64,000 nucleotides of DNA from Latrodectus hesperus (taxonomy: Eukaryota; Arthropoda; Arachnida; Araneae; Theridiidae): assembly GCA_037975125.1 (NCBI GenBank), contig CM075855.1:78154945-78218944 (forward strand), written 5' to 3'. Each line of letters starts with the position of its first letter. The first letter of the stretch is position 1. The notes under the pieces are model-generated. The model did no database searches. It saw only the letters and a program-made list of their open reading frames with translations, and was not told the DNA's origin. Of the stretch, positions 22,511 through 40,084 are shown one piece after another. A program made the position numbers and the translations under genes.

Positions 22511-25266
22511 CCCCTATTACATTAGAGTTGCCCAGATTTCGGTTTGAGCAACTCCCGTAGACTTAACATTACGTGACGTCACAGCTAAAATTTTGAGCAA
22601 CTCGTTCTATCCGCCCAATAATATTACAGATTTTTTTCACAGCTGCGCAGTTGAAATTTGTAAATCATTTTGTTTTCGCCAAGTTTCCTGCCAAATAAAA
22701 GTTATTGGCGTTATAAGTTGCCGAGAATGAGCAACTTTTTTGTGCATGCAGCAGCAACTCGAGCAATTCATATCGCCAATGATTTTAAACACGGATCATG
22801 TTTTGTCTTTTTTTCGCCAAGTGGAAGTAATAACATGGAAATAAGTGATTGATTTTAATTATTGTATTCCATTTCAATCTAGCAGAATTGCCGGTATTAA
22901 GAACAAACAAAAAGGAAATACTCTTCAGTTAGAAATAATCAATTTAATAAACTCATTTGATGAAGATAAAAAATTTTTTTGTCTTTTTTGTATACTTTTT
23001 CAATATAATAGATGAAACACATAATAAATTTAATAGATAGTTAAAAACTCAGATAATTAAAATTGTTTTTAAATTTTTTAGCAAAGTAGATGAGAAGTGT
23101 TCTAATTTCAATATTTATTAAATTTACTGAGTTTTCAAACATTAATTTCATTTAAAGTTTTGTTAGTCAATACATGAGACTATTTTGTCATTTTACAATG
23201 TTTACAGTTTGTGTTGAACTTACATTTGCATATTTAAACTGAAACTTCAGTCGAAATAAGCATGCCATATAAAAATATTTAGTGTTAATTTTACTTTTAT
23301 TCTTTAATTACATTAATTTCCTGTTTTTCCTTTTAGCAAAATAATGCATTATAATTAAATGTTGAAGGCACAAGCATTTTGGTTTATTATTTACAAATAC
23401 ATATTAAATAAATATGTACTATATGTAGGATTTCATATGTACATATAAATAAATATAAATACATATAAATAAATAAATATAAATATGTACTAAATATGTA
23501 AGATTTCATTATTATTCTTCATATATTTAAATTCTTTTATACATTTTTTCCCTGGAACACACTTACATAATGTTCATTTACTCATTCAAAATATATTGCA
23601 ATCTTACAACTAACTCCATTTACTTTTGACAGTATATAAATTAGACTTAAAAATAAATTCCTATAATGATGAAAATACTGGAGTGTACAAATAAAATAGT
23701 GAAATGATTTTAATATAAGCAAAAATTTCTATTTAAATAAACATTAAAATATTATTCCTGTATATATTGTTTATTAAATTAATATAAATCAATATAAAAT
23801 TTTAATAATTTCAAGCCTTTTTCAATTGTTTTTATTATGAAGCATTTTTAACATATTATAGATTATAGTAATACTTGTTAAAAATCAAATTTAAAAAAGG
23901 CTGTGTTACAATTTTGTGTGTTAAAAAGTTACAATTTTAATAATGAAATAAAATACAATATTTGATTAAAATAGAAATCTTGTATTTGTTCCTATTTGCG
24001 ATGTAAAAACAAACAATGTGAAAGTAAGTATAAAAAATATAGATGATTGCTATATTTGCAAAATAATTTAATTCACATCATGGTCAATATAGAGAGTATT
24101 TTGAGTTCCAATGTAAAGCAATAATCTAATCATTGAAATGAGCAATATAAGACTAATTGCAATCACTACTGCAAGATTCTGCCTTCAATTGCAAGATTAT
24201 CAGCTATGAGGCTAAATAGCACTTCGTTCTTTTAGTTTCATACAAATTTCATAACATTTTTTTCAATTTGAAAATGTAATATGAAACAAACTATTCATAT
24301 TATGTCATCACAAAATGCTATCAATTATTTCTTTTCTTCATTTTTTCCCACAAAACATAAATATATATATATTCATTCAAAATATACTTGTCATTTTATT
24401 GCAGATTATAGTTTAAGAAACTGTATGTAAATAAAGATAGTGTAAAGAATCTCTGCTCTTATGTGGTGTGTTTGTTTAAAGGTAATAAATAATTAGTTTA
24501 AAAATGCATCTTATTTTAATATGCCACAATATTTACTTTAATAAAAATGAGAAATAATTGATTTCTTAATTTTAAAAATAAATTATAAATTCAAATTCAT
24601 AACTAATATATATTTTTTTAAAAAGTATAATTTTTGTGTATTTCCTTAACTTTTAAAATAGTAATTTGAGTTTCTTTTTTTAATATATCAATAGTTAATC
24701 ATTAATTTTTTATAAACATTGTTGTTAAGTAATTATTTTTGTATAGGAAAATCTTACAATACTATCTATACAATTTTGTATGGGTTTGTAGAATTTCATG
24801 TTTGAATTGAAGCTTCAATCTGAAATTATTTTTTCTTTCAAATTCTTAGTCTTTTTATTTAAGAATAAATTATACACACAAAAATGTGTTACTTATGTAT
24901 TAGCATTGATTTTCACGTCGGCAAAGATTATCTTTCCCCATCTTAAAAGTAAAGCTTCACACGAAGCAAGATGGCGTATGGTAAATAAAATTTGGCTACA
25001 AATTAAATTCCCAAATAAGAATTCATTATGAAATGTGGACACCTTCTGAGTAAAATATAGCAACCTTAAAAATGTTAGCCAAAAAAGGGATCTATTATTA
25101 AATCTAGTAAAGCTGTTATTTTCTTACAGCAAACCTGAAAGAAATCTCAAGCATTCATTGGACGAAAAGAACGAGTTGCTCAAATTTTAAGCTGTGACGT
25201 CACGTAATGTTAAGTCTACGGGAGTTGCTCAAACTGAAATCTGGGCAACTCTAATGTAATAGGGGC
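22511..25266. mobile_element. 2.76-kb DNA element with 108-bp terminal inverted repeats and TTAA flanks
   Basis: Arms 22511-22618 and 25159-25266 are inverted copies with only a few mismatches. Both start CCCCTATTACATTAGAGTTG, and both carry GTGACGTCAC at mid-arm and end at GAGCAACTCGTTC. TTAA lies at 22506-22509 and 25268-25271, with one extra base on the right. TTAA targets are used by piggyBac and Kolobok elements. The interior is AT-rich and encodes no recognisable transposase; GC-richer pieces occur only next to the arms (22670-22850, 24910-25030). It is thus a non-autonomous element, and the high arm identity suggests recent activity. Confidence 0.85.
22860..24900. other. AT-rich interior of the TTAA element
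   Basis: No ORF of note. A short AT-rich tandem array (words ATATAAATA, ATATGTACTA) lies near 23395-23500. The 77-codon frame at 24798-25031 is not recognised. Confidence 0.5.
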
Positions 25267-25728
25267 TTTAAGTACATTAGAATTTAATATAGTCAAATGT
25301 CTCTCCACTAGTTTTGAATTTGAAATTTGGAGAGAAGTGCCCCATCAAAAAGATGCCAAAGCTTGTTCATTGGGTTTTTAGGTCTGAAATCATGAGGTCT
25401 TTGACTGTATTTTACTTTTCCAGTTGGCAGCAGTAAAGTAAATTCAGGAAAAAATAATTATTGTTTGAGCTTTAAAAGGTTTTATATTTTTATCTATATT
25501 ATAGCTGCTGATAAAAGTAATTCATACTTTTTTATGGAAATCATTCCACACAAGGATATTATAATACCAGTGTTATATGATTTGAAATTTTTAATATTTA
25601 ATATTTTAATAGAAATAAAAATATAGTCATTTAATTAAGCGGGAAATGCTGTTATTGGAATACTGCTTTAGTGATTAAAATCAAAAAGATACTTAGATTT
25701 CTTATCAATAGTAACTAAAATTAATGCG

Positions 25729-28080
<2,352 letters not shown>

Positions 28081-28084
28081 GAAT

Positions 28085-28375
28085 GATTGCGTTGCCCTAG
28101 TAAGTGTTAAGGCGTCCGCTTTCATTAGTGGAAGGTAATAAATTCGAATCCTGACCTAATCGAAGATCAGTTAATGTCGGTTGAAGCACATAAAATGTGT
28201 CTTAGTTGTAATGTCTTCGATATGAAATGATACATTTGGGGATCTTCTGATCGGTTTCTACTTCTAAATTACGGAGACCCACTTTCGGGACCACAGCAGC
28301 ACTCCCAGTGCGTCCCTCACTATATAAGGTCCCATCACTTCCCGCAGAAAGGTGGAAATTTTACTAGTGCATTAT
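28085..28375 (+). repeat. tRNA-derived SINE, family D (copy 1)
   Basis: The head GCCCTAGTAAGTGTTAAGGC is followed by GTGGAAGGTAATAAATTCGA, then a B-box-like TTCGAATCC. The body includes GGAGACCCACTTTCGGGACC and CCATCACTTCCCGCAGAAAG. The same head is found in the SINE at 33558-33864, which has a different body. Confidence 0.7.
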
Positions 28376-29203
28376 AGAACAACAAAATTATGTATATAAT
28401 AGCAAATAAGTTGAAAATTGAATTAAATAATATTAATAAGAAATTTTAATCGTATTTCGAAAATTTGTTATTTAGTATTTAGCAGTCGTTGTCCAAAGAA
28501 GGGATCGTATGGCACTGAATGAAATCTAATGTTTTAAAGGAGCAGAAATTTAACTGGGCAATTTGTTGTAAGTTTTTCAACAATATAATTACTTTAAGGC
28601 AAAAATTCAGTCAGCTGGTGAATAATAATGTTTATTTACGTAATGTGATTAATTTGGATGATTTGATGTTTAAAAAATTAGTTATTCTCAATGCATAAGT
28701 ACTTGGTGAAAAAAATAATATTTAAAGCAGTAAATCAATCAATAAATGGATGTTTGAGTATTTAAAATTATAAAAATGTCGTTTATGAAAGGAAACGTTT
28801 CTTTTATTCAGCATAATTCACAGATTAATTTTTGGTTTATATGCTTGCCATTAATTAAATTTGTGCATGCTTAATTATTTCAGTACTGAATAAAAATCAC
28901 GGCACTTTTGAAATGCGATTCACTTTTGGAATTAATTTCTTTTATTGGTAATTTGAAATTTCTACAAAATAATTTTTCCTTGTTCTTAACTCATGTTTAT
29001 GAAATTGATTGATTATATTCTTGAAATTACCAATATGTAAAAAGGAAAATCTTATTTACAAATTACGAAACAAATGAAAATAATCGACCAAAATAGAATC
29101 GATAAAAAGTCCCTTTTTTCTCAGTAAGTTAATTTGTTCTAAATCGTTTTTCTAAAACAAATCATTTTGGCCATATTAATTTAGAAGTGTATGAGGTACT
29201 ATG

Positions 29204-29266
<63 letters not shown>

Positions 29267-29990
29267 TATTTGATATAATTTGAAGTAAGCAATTCTCTTG
29301 TAACTTATCAACTACATGAAGTCAAGTGAATATTAATAAATAGAATGAAAAATATATAAAAAAATATATAAAAAAGTAAAAATATTATATAAGAGAAGGC
29401 TTGTTGTAAATTAAATAAAAGTACTAGAAAATGGCAATGAAAATCTATGTATGATTTTCACAGTAGAAAAATAAACTTGATGTACATAGATTAAAGTCAC
29501 ATTAATTATCAATATTTTGCTTTAGTTGTAACCTGTATTTTGCATTAAAATTATCTGTTGTCGAAAACAACTTCTGATAAAGATTCACTGCATTTTCTCA
29601 TTGGTTATTCATTTCTTATATTATTCGACTGTTCAATATCGAATTTTCTGGACTAATATGAGATTGTAGGAATGGAGGAAAAGTTAGTATGTTTTGATTA
29701 TAATCGATATTATAAAGTGGATGAAATTTCAGATGAACAATACAATTTATTGCTACAAAAATTTACAAATAATATTATGAATCACTAGTTTTATTAACTC
29801 TTTATAATATCAATGCAGATGGGAATATGTGTTATAAGGAGATGGCATTTAAAATTAATTGAAATTTTACGTACTAATAAAATTGAACAGAATTTTTACT
29901 TAAGATTTGAATAGAATTTACAGGGAAACTGCAAAATATTCTGAATATAAATGAAGCAAGATAGATCTTTTTCTGTAGGTCAATATGTAG
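28376..29990. other. AT-rich non-coding DNA
   Basis: No gene. An (AT)n tract occupies about 29205-29267. Confidence 0.55.
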
Positions 29991-29999
29991 TACTCCTGT

Positions 30000-30500
30000 C
30001 CGCTTTACTGTCTTGTTGTTGTTGTTTTTGAGCCCATTTGGTGTAGCAATGCTATGTTAAATCCCTCAATCCTCGCAAAATCAAGAAACAGCAGGGAATT
30101 CGCAAGGAAATCGTTCTTAGTAAATCCCAGACACACACACACACACACACACACACATAAATGATTTTGGGGGCTATCCTGGTCGACACCGCATTTACAA
30201 CAGGTGAGATAAAGCTTACATTTGGCATCAAATTTAAGATCACGAAGATGGCCACTAGCAAACCTAGAGTATGTAGTCTGGTGAGCTCTAAAACCCTTGA
30301 AAGCAATGGAACCAACAGGGCAACCACCAGAGTACCAATCATGAGGAAGTGGAATGCTCCAGACAGCCCGGACACCATTTATGTTCTAGGCAGAATATTG
30401 TGCTTCGGTGTTGGTGATTTAAAATTCTCAACTCTGTGCAAGATATCTTGTGACGATCTGAGATTGGTTGTGAATTATTTTATTGGAAAATCTGGCATGC
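30000..30500 (-). pseudogene. LINE 3' fragment (C-terminal tail)
   Basis: The minus strand reads TTYSRFASGHLRDLKFDAKC then CKCGVDQDSPQNH (about 30300-30160). This is the cysteine-bearing linker that ends Jockey-like LINE ORF2 proteins. After an (AC)n run at 30128-30157 it continues as DFLANSLLFLDFARIEGF and stops, followed by a CAA-rich tail (about 30010). The (AC)n expansion breaks the frame. It is the same LINE family as the other three tails in this window. Confidence 0.7.
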
Positions 30501-30705
30501 AGTGCCGAGACAAGATCAAGAACTAGATAGTATAGAAACAACATTAGTAGTATAAGTGGATTTTCTAGTATACCAATTTGGTATATATTTCCCTTCGAAT
30601 CACAGTTGTAAAGTAATAAAAAATCTAAACGAATGATGTTCTAGATCAATATGTGTGCGCTTGGCAGATGAATCAGTGACTCGCACCACATGAAAAGCAG
30701 GATTA

Positions 30706-30981
30706 TTATTTTTATTTATGACATTTGAACAAGCCACGCCGACGACTAGGTGAAATTAAGTCAGAAGGGTGTTTTTTCGCTTACCCAGAGCACCACGAAG
30801 GGGAAAGTTCGTCTTCGCTCTAAGATTCCTCCAATAGATAGCACCACCAGAGGATCCACTTCCCCAATTTTGACTTTGATCTGGAGGAGGGGATTTTCTT
30901 CAGACCATTACGCCTAGGATAACTACTAAACGACCGACCACAAGGCTTTCGATTCCACAGATTTAACGAGCTTGCATATAA
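30706..30981 (-). repeat. SINE family A copy with target-site duplication
   Basis: Body strings of family A are present (GCACCACGAAGGGGAAAG, TTTTGACTTTGATCTGG, TTCCACAGATTTAACGAG) with no tRNA head. Flanking near-identical direct repeats, AAAAGCAGGATTA at 30693-30705 and AAAAGCAAGATTA at 30982-30994, mark the insertion. Confidence 0.8.
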
Positions 30982-30999
30982 AAAAGCAAGATTAAATTT

Positions 31000-33110
<2,111 letters not shown>

Positions 33111-33269
33111 AATTAACAGTCACATTAATGTGATCACCACGTACTTCCGACGTTCAAAAACCAATCACAGAAGGAAAGTGTTCACAGTAGCACACTGCAG
33201 TTGAGCTTAAGCAAAGGATGCGTTAGGGTTTCGGAAAATATTGCAATCGTTGGAGTAAATGCAGAAACG

Positions 33270-34530
33270 GAGCGATTTATTCGACGTCCGAAAGGGCATG
33301 ATCATTGGCTTTCAGGCTAAAGATAGAAGCACTTTCGAAACAACTAAGTTTGTGAACAATACGCGTGGCGTTGTGGTAAAAGTATACCAGGCATGGTAAA
33401 ATGATGCTGGCAAAAATCAGCTACATGTCAAATGTGGTGCACTACGGCTCACAGATGACAGAGGAGAACGGATGATGGGTGCTAAGATGCGTTCGGGAAA
33501 ACACGCGTTACTATTGAGCAAATGATCGTCCAGATGAATCGATGGGATATCAACAGTTGTTGTTGCACCAGCATGCTTCCTTGTACCTAGCTCTGAGTTG
33601 CGCTCTACCAGTTAGATAAGGGCAGCTAGGTGGGGAGTCTTCATCAATTTAAAGCAGAAGATCCCCAATATTTGGCCTACCATTCTCAGAGGTATCATTT
33701 CTTTTGGAGGACATTTCGACGGCGCCCAGTTTTTAACATGCTCCTGCCGCCTTCAGCAAAAAGGACGGAATTTCGGTTAAGCAGGGATTCGAATTCATTA
33801 CCTTCCAATAATGAGAAGGTTATGGTTGACTCCCTATTCAACCAGGCCATTGAAGCCCGGCTACCAACAGTGTCCCCCAAACTGCTATTTAGTGAATGTT
33901 GCTACGCCTGGGCCTCCGAAACAGACACCTAGTTCATGTACCTATGCTGATTGTTGTTCATCGTCGACAAAAACTGGAATTTGCATGCGAGTAACGCAAC
34001 TGTATGTCCCCTGAGGTAGCGTTTTCCGATGAATCACGATTCATGCTCCATTGAATAAATGGACGTTGGCGTGTACGACGTGAAACCTCTGTAAGCAAAT
34101 ACCCTGCCCTAAATTTCCGGAATGGTCCAGACTGGAGGTAGCAGCATAATGGTCTGGGGAATGATTTTCTGGTATTCTCTGGGTTCATTTATCATTGTGG
34201 AAGGCATGATGGATCAATACAAGAACTACGCATCAGTCCTTGAGGACTAGGTCCACTAAGCATAGTTTTTTCCTTAGGATGATGACATCTACCAGCAGGA
34301 ACAATGCATAGATGCCATACAGCTGGCAGTATACGTTCGTAGTCCGAAGAGCACCAGGATGAGTTTACCATTCTCTCCTAGACAGAAACTCACCTGATTT
34401 AAAGCCAATCGGGAATCTGTGTGACTATCTCGATCACACATAAATTGCTGGCATGGATCCTCACCCGCGTTATCTAGGGAAGCTGCCCATGACTCTGGAG
34501 TCGGCATGGCTTAACATCCCAGTGAACACT
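33270..34530 (+). pseudogene. Tc1-like transposase pseudogene interrupted by a SINE
   Basis: Readable pieces in order are KGMIIGFQAKDRSTFETTKF-like translation near 33293-33350, then MNRWDIN ending at 33556. After the SINE the frame resumes as VSPKLLFSECCYAWASE (about 33870) and FSDESRF (about 34025), with the first catalytic Asp, then GSFIIVEGMMDQYKNYASVL (about 34183-34242). Later parts, including the catalytic Glu region near 34385, are frameshifted. Multiple stops show that it is dead. Confidence 0.75.
33558..33864 (-). repeat. SINE nested in the Tc1-like relic
   Basis: CAACAGT at 33551-33557 is repeated at 33865-33871. Removing the unit plus one repeat rejoins the Tc1 frame (WDIN then VSPKLLF). 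Read on the minus strand, the head is similar to family D (TTGGAAGGTAATGAATTCGA, then ATCC), and the tail is CAA-rich. A second tRNA-like A box (AACTGGTAGAGCGC) is visible near the tail end. Confidence 0.75.
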
Positions 34531-34636
34531 TTCAGGAACCTAACTGATTCTATTCATGTACGTTTCGTAGCAGTGTGCTATTCAAAAGGTTGCTATTCTG
34601 GCTTTTGACAGGTGTTCACATTACTGTGATTGAACT

Positions 34637-35837
34637 GTGTGTATATAAGATAAGAAATAATTCAAAGATGAAAAAGATAAAAATGTTGCAAATAAAAAAG
34701 AAAAATAATTTAACATATATAAATGAAAATTAATTGAATTAACTGATAAAATTTACTTACCACAGTAAAATTTTAAGCAAACAGGTCAATGTTAAATAAA
34801 AGCTAAAAAGCATATTGTTTTAAATCTCATGATATGCGTTAGTTTTCATACAATTCTTTGAAAAATATTATACATTTTTTTTAGCAGTAGAGTTAAATAT
34901 CTGACTTAGATAAATGACAAGTTTATTGACAAAATTTTGTAAATTTTGTCAATAAACTTGCAATTTCTGATATTCATTATATAGTATTTAAATATTTCAT
35001 AATGTGGATGATGTTAGGAAATTTTTTTTCATAAAAATTTTAATTTATTTTTAAAAGTTAACATTTTTTAATCTTTTTAGATTTAAGATGTGTTTTTTCT
35101 CTTGAATATAAAGAAAAAGGATAATAAAGAGTAAAATAAAGCATTGAGACACGCTGAAAATGAAGTGAACTCAAAAATTTTTAAGTCTCAAAGAAAATTT
35201 TGAAAAATATGATAAAATAATTTAAAATTTCAAAGATAATTTATTTCGATATTAAAAGCAGCAGAGTGTATAAAATTATTAAATATTCTTTTAAATAAGG
35301 ATCAATTTCTTAAATACGCTCAGGAAAGAATTTGTTATACAATCTGATACTTAAAATATTATATTTTAATGTCTTGACAAATAAGAGTCTTATCTCATTT
35401 TTCACTTCTTACCGATGTAAATTCTTAATTCCATTAAAGTAGAAAATGTAAGACTGTTAAGATGAATGAAATTTTCAGATCTCCAGACAAACACGTGACA
35501 TATCTTTATAGCCAAAGGTTAGCAGTATTTATTTTTCATAAAGTGATTCAGAAATAGGCTATTTACCCATGATTCTTGGAAAATTGATTGAAATTATATG
35601 AAAATTTTAGAGGAGAATAGTCTTTGTACATCTATCTGGCTTTATCTAAAAGCAACACGATATGAATTTCATGTTAATTGTACGTTAATCAGTTTTAAAT
35701 ATCTAAAACATTTAAGACAATATAATACCTTAGTAATTATATTTAGTCACATTTTTTATTGAAAATATTTATTTGTTACAAATGAAGATTCAAAAATATT
35801 TAGAATTATGAACTATCAATTATTTTATTGCTTCATT
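34637..35837. other. AT-rich non-coding DNA
   Basis: No gene. Holds the perfect 20-bp hairpin at 34918-34960. Confidence 0.55.
34918..34960. repeat. Perfect 20-bp inverted repeat, 3-nt loop
   Basis: Arms 34918-34937 and 34941-34960 are exact reverse complements. The loop is TGT. Confidence 0.92.
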
Positions 35838-35847
35838 CAATTCTAAT

Positions 35848-36214
35848 ATCGAGGCCGTGGTAGCCTAGTGGTTAGGGTATCGGCCTTCCATCCGGAAGGG
35901 TGAGGTTCGATTCCCAATGCCGCCATAGACCCACCGAGTACATGTGATATAGATGCTCGTTAAATCTGTGGAATTGAAAGCCCTGTGGTCGGTCATAGAG
36001 CAGTTACCATGGGTTCAATGGTCTGGAATAATTTACTCCCCCTTCAGATCAATGCCAAATTTGAGGGAGCAGATCCTCTGGTGCTGCCATCTATTGGAGG
36101 AGCAAAAGTCGTACTTTCATTTTCATGGTGCTCTGATTAAATAGAAAGACGAATTGACTTAAATTCGCATAGCCGAGGCATAGTGAGCTTGGCTTGTCCA
36201 AATGTCATTAGTAA
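35848..36214 (+). repeat. SINE family A, full-length with tRNA-like head
   Basis: A-box region GTAGCCTAGTGGTTAGGG and B box GGTTCGATTCC (35904-35914) form the tRNA-like head. The body follows (ACCCACCGAGTACATGTGAT, GAAAGCCCTGTGGTCGGTC, CCCCCTTCAGATCAATGCCA) and then a tail with CTTGTCCAAATGTCATTAG. Possible diverged target duplicate: CAATTCTAAT at 35838 and CAATTATTAT at 36215. This is the reference copy for the family. Confidence 0.88.
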
Positions 36215-39200
36215 CAATTATTATATGGAAAATTGGTTAAAGAAATAGTGTGTTCTATATCACACTTAAATGTCGATATATCAGATGTCAGTAAAAAATG
36301 TTTATCCCATAGAATAATATTCCTAATTTTGGATTTTGGGCATGAATTAGGTGGGAATTTATTATTCTTAGTGATTTTAAGATAGCATCCTGGAAAAATC
36401 TAAAATATACACATAACACAAAAAAATAATATTTTTTAATTTATAGATTCTTTTACAAAATTTATGAGAATTTATAATGCTTTAGTGCAAGATTTTTAAT
36501 AAATTCTTAAAAATGTTAAAGAAAAAATGACCTGCATCGTAATTCACAAGTTGTGACGTGAAAACTTAGTTAAAAAGTTACGCAATGCATTTTGGAACCA
36601 CATCATACTGAATGAGAGAACTGTTTGCTCTGGAATCGATTAAAAATCTCTATGGGTATACTTTCCAATCTCTTCTGCATCAGCGGCCAAAGCTGCAAAT
36701 TCAGTGGTTTTGATTAACAACAAGACCAAATAAATTTTGTCTTCATACATGCCATGTCGTATTTTGATTGATGGTTTACGATACATTTATTTCACGCGTC
36801 ATTTCTTTTGCTGCCATTATTCAAGAAATAAGTTTCTGGGATATGAGATATTATATTATTAATCATAAACATAAGTTTTAAATTGAAGTTATGCATGTAA
36901 TAGCACCTATATATTTATGAGTAAGATACACCAATGCATTGATTATTCATTAAAAAATATATGATTTTTGCTTAAAGTCTTTATTTGCTTACAAAAGAAT
37001 AAAACTAAAAATTTTAAATTTTTCGGAAATATATCTTTTGGAAAAGAGAGTTTTAATACCAAAATGTGTTCATTTTTTGGAAGGAGTTAAATTTCATGTG
37101 GGAAAATATCGTAATTAACTGACAAACTCATCTCACTTAAACAGCATTTTTTTTTTTGCAATGGAGAGCTAATAAGTAAATTTTTTTCCTTTTATTATAA
37201 AATACATAGAAATTTAAAATTGATCTGATATGATTAGTTTTTTATGTATAAAGTGCAATAAACCTATTCCTTAAAAAAACTCAGCGTTAATTTATTGCCG
37301 ATTGAAGCATCTCGAATGCAAGACTTTGAAAGCATGTCTCCACACTATAAGTTTTTTCATCTAATGCTACATGGCTTTCGCAAAATTTAATAAAAATTTT
37401 AAATTACTTGAATGAGCCTTGATAAAAATTGCTCGAATATGGCTAGATACAAAATTGTTAGAATGAGACTAGATACAAAATTATTCGAATGAGGCTAGGT
37501 ACAAAATTGGTCGAATGAGGCTAGATACAAAATTGATAGAATGAGGCTGGATATATATATATATTGACCATATTTCCTTGAAGTTCGTGAATAAATTTTT
37601 AAACTATAATAAGGTTAAGGATTTATTTATATAATAGGTATATTTTTTAGTAGTATTCTCTGAATTGTGCATATTTTTACAGTCGGCGTAATCATGTTTC
37701 TCAACTTAAAATTTTCTGGTTACAGTGAATACCATTTTTCTTAAAAATCAGATTGATTTCTTTGTATGCAAATATCTTTGACTGCTTCATTCACGCTTTT
37801 TCTATAGACGCAACTGTGGGAAGGACTTTGAATTTATCACTTGCAGGATCGCTTTTCCACATCCTTCTCATTAAATGTTTGTTTGTTTTCATTTGTATTA
37901 TATTAATTAATCTATAATACATTATAATAGGTATTAATTAAAATAATGTAAGTTAGATTAAAATGTATGAAAATAAAAAGTTTTTCATTTTTCTCCTTCA
38001 ATAAAAAGAGCATTAAAAAGAAAAATTATTTATGGACTTTAAAATTGAGAAAAGATTTTAATTTCGATTACATTGCATTGACAAATTCGTATTAAGTGTG
38101 TGGCGTATTGTTTTACTTTACATTTTTATATAAATATTTCTTAAAGTTTCTTCCATGACACCATGGAAAGTAATATAAGTTTAACAGAAATTTAATAACA
38201 TCTCATTATTGTAAGTAATCCAGCTTTCTTTTAGAGTAAAAATGCAATAAAATTAATTTAAATATATTTAGAATTGATTAAAGCTTCCTTTAAAGTTGTT
38301 TATGCCCAGATGTAGTTAATTTTAGAAATGTAATTTTTCATTCAGGAACTTTTCAAGCTTCTTCTTTTAGAAAAAGGAATGTTTTTTTTTATCATCAAAT
38401 ATGTACATCATCGACAAAAAAATATTTACTGCAATATATTACTTCTTCTTTCTACATTCTTAGAGTATCATTTTTTTAAAAAAAGAAACGATATGTATTA
38501 TTTTTTCATTGCTTGAAGAAACATTGTTTTTGTCATCTTCAGCGAATGTGATTTCGCAGTTTCCAATACGCCGCTAGTCGGAAATGCATTGAAACGCATG
38601 TGAAAATAATCCTGACTTCAATATTTATTAAATTCGTAACCCCGAAGGAAGTTCCTCGTTCATTTTATTTTTAACTAATCTATACATGAAGTTCATGTAT
38701 AGATTTCCTGATCATTTTAAAATTCTTTTAAATTTTGCTTACTTCGATATGCTGTATAGAAAAAAGAACTAATGTAAGTTCTGCTTTTGTTTCCATTACA
38801 GTAATTTAATATTGATCTCTTCAATTCATAAGTACAATACGTCGCCAATTAGAATTAAAATGTAATTGGTAATGTATTTGCTTTTGCTTGGTAAACTGAT
38901 TTCATGTTTCCACATTCAAAACTACTGTCAGAAGTGGGTTTTTTTAATTCTTTGGATTTTTATTTATTTCGGTATAAAGTATAACAAGTAACAATATAAT
39001 GAAAGTTATTTTTCAAAGAAAAACATTTTTCAGTTGATTGAAATACATGAAAAATCTCGGTATACATTATTATTTCAACATGTTTTCCCCAAATAAATCT
39101 ATTAAGCAATTAATACTGACAATTTTTATACATAATTAATCTTTTAAATTTCTGTATGAGCACTGATGGACATTGTTCTATTTGCCAAAAATATCATAGC

Positions 39201-39473
39201 AATATCAAACTAGTAATAAAATAAAAAACTTTTTTTCCCGAAAACCACTTCCATCAAGAAAGAGAAGTTGTTATCTTCCAATTTGTATTTTTCACAAAGC
39301 CGAGCTCGAAGAAGAGTTGATTGTACAATAAACAGGCATGCATTTTCTATAATATAAAAATATCACAATTCTTCAAAATGTTTTAACAAACATAGTATTT
39401 TCAATTTACATGATATTTTGAGAATCTACAATTAAAAAGTCAAAGTACTTCGGTAATAATAAATATATAATTT

Positions 39474-39516
<43 letters not shown>

Positions 39517-40080
39517 CTCTGATCTCTACACATTAAATACCTTAAGAACTTATTTCCACACTCACGCAAAATGTTTTAAAGAAATTATTTTTTCGAAATA
39601 GCAGTGGATATCAAACAACGTGAAAACTTATTCATATTTAAATGCAAGTTTAGCAGTCTTTTTATAGTTTACCCAAATCTGAATTGAGAAATTTTTTGAT
39701 TATTAATTAAATTTTTTTCTGCATAGTTATTAAATAAACACAAATTATTATTCCTGTATCTATACATCCTATTTTATACGTAAATAACGAAACAAAATTA
39801 TTAAATTCCTTAAGAGAAAATGCACTCGCTTTTGCTTACCACAAAACATATCCTCGTTACAGTATTTATATTTAACTTACTGAAAACAAGAAATTAATAT
39901 ATAATTATTTTTAAATTTTCCGTTTTTTTATTTTTTCCCCACTTATTTAAATTCTCTGACACAGCTTTACAGGGGAATGCTTATCCTTTCTTTAATTATC
40001 CTTTGAATTTGACAAACATGAGACAAAACCCAAGAGGAGAAAACATCTCGGGTTCTTAGCAAAAGCTAAAGGACAAAGAG
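36215..40080. other. AT-rich non-coding DNA with a minisatellite
   Basis: No gene. Contains the 26-bp minisatellite (37408-37551), a 13-bp perfect palindrome (arms 38678-38690 and 38692-38704) and an (AT)n tract (39476-39514). A GC-richer patch near 36600-36730 has no supportable frame. Confidence 0.55.
37408..37551. repeat. 26-bp minisatellite, about 5.5 units
   Basis: Unit TCGAATGAGGCTAGATACAA plus AATTGG, repeated with small changes. The first unit is the most diverged. The array ends directly in ATATATAT. Confidence 0.88.
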
Positions 40081-40084
40081 ATAA

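Larger units (their letters stand above)
33112..34636 (+). mobile_element. Second Tc1-like transposon relic, split by a SINE
   Basis: Inverted ends share CACA-TAATGTGA-CACC (left about 33121-33138; right, read inwards, from about 34632). The interior is a decayed Tc1-type transposase frame. The outermost bases and TA sites are blurred, so the limits are approximate. It is distinct in sequence from the element at 9821-11354 and more degraded. Confidence 0.8.

Noticed and set aside
33630..34507. ORFs of 60-100 codons in both strands
   Set aside because: They fall inside the SINE and the decayed Tc1 element and are accounted for by those.
36600..36730. Minus-strand frame resembling a retroelement peptide (ITEFAALAADAEEIGKY)
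   Set aside because: Too short, bounded by stops, and no second landmark of a retroelement nearby.
37408..37551. Short direct repeats that might suggest a CRISPR array
   Set aside because: The units are contiguous without unique spacers, and the context is a eukaryotic genome; it is a minisatellite.
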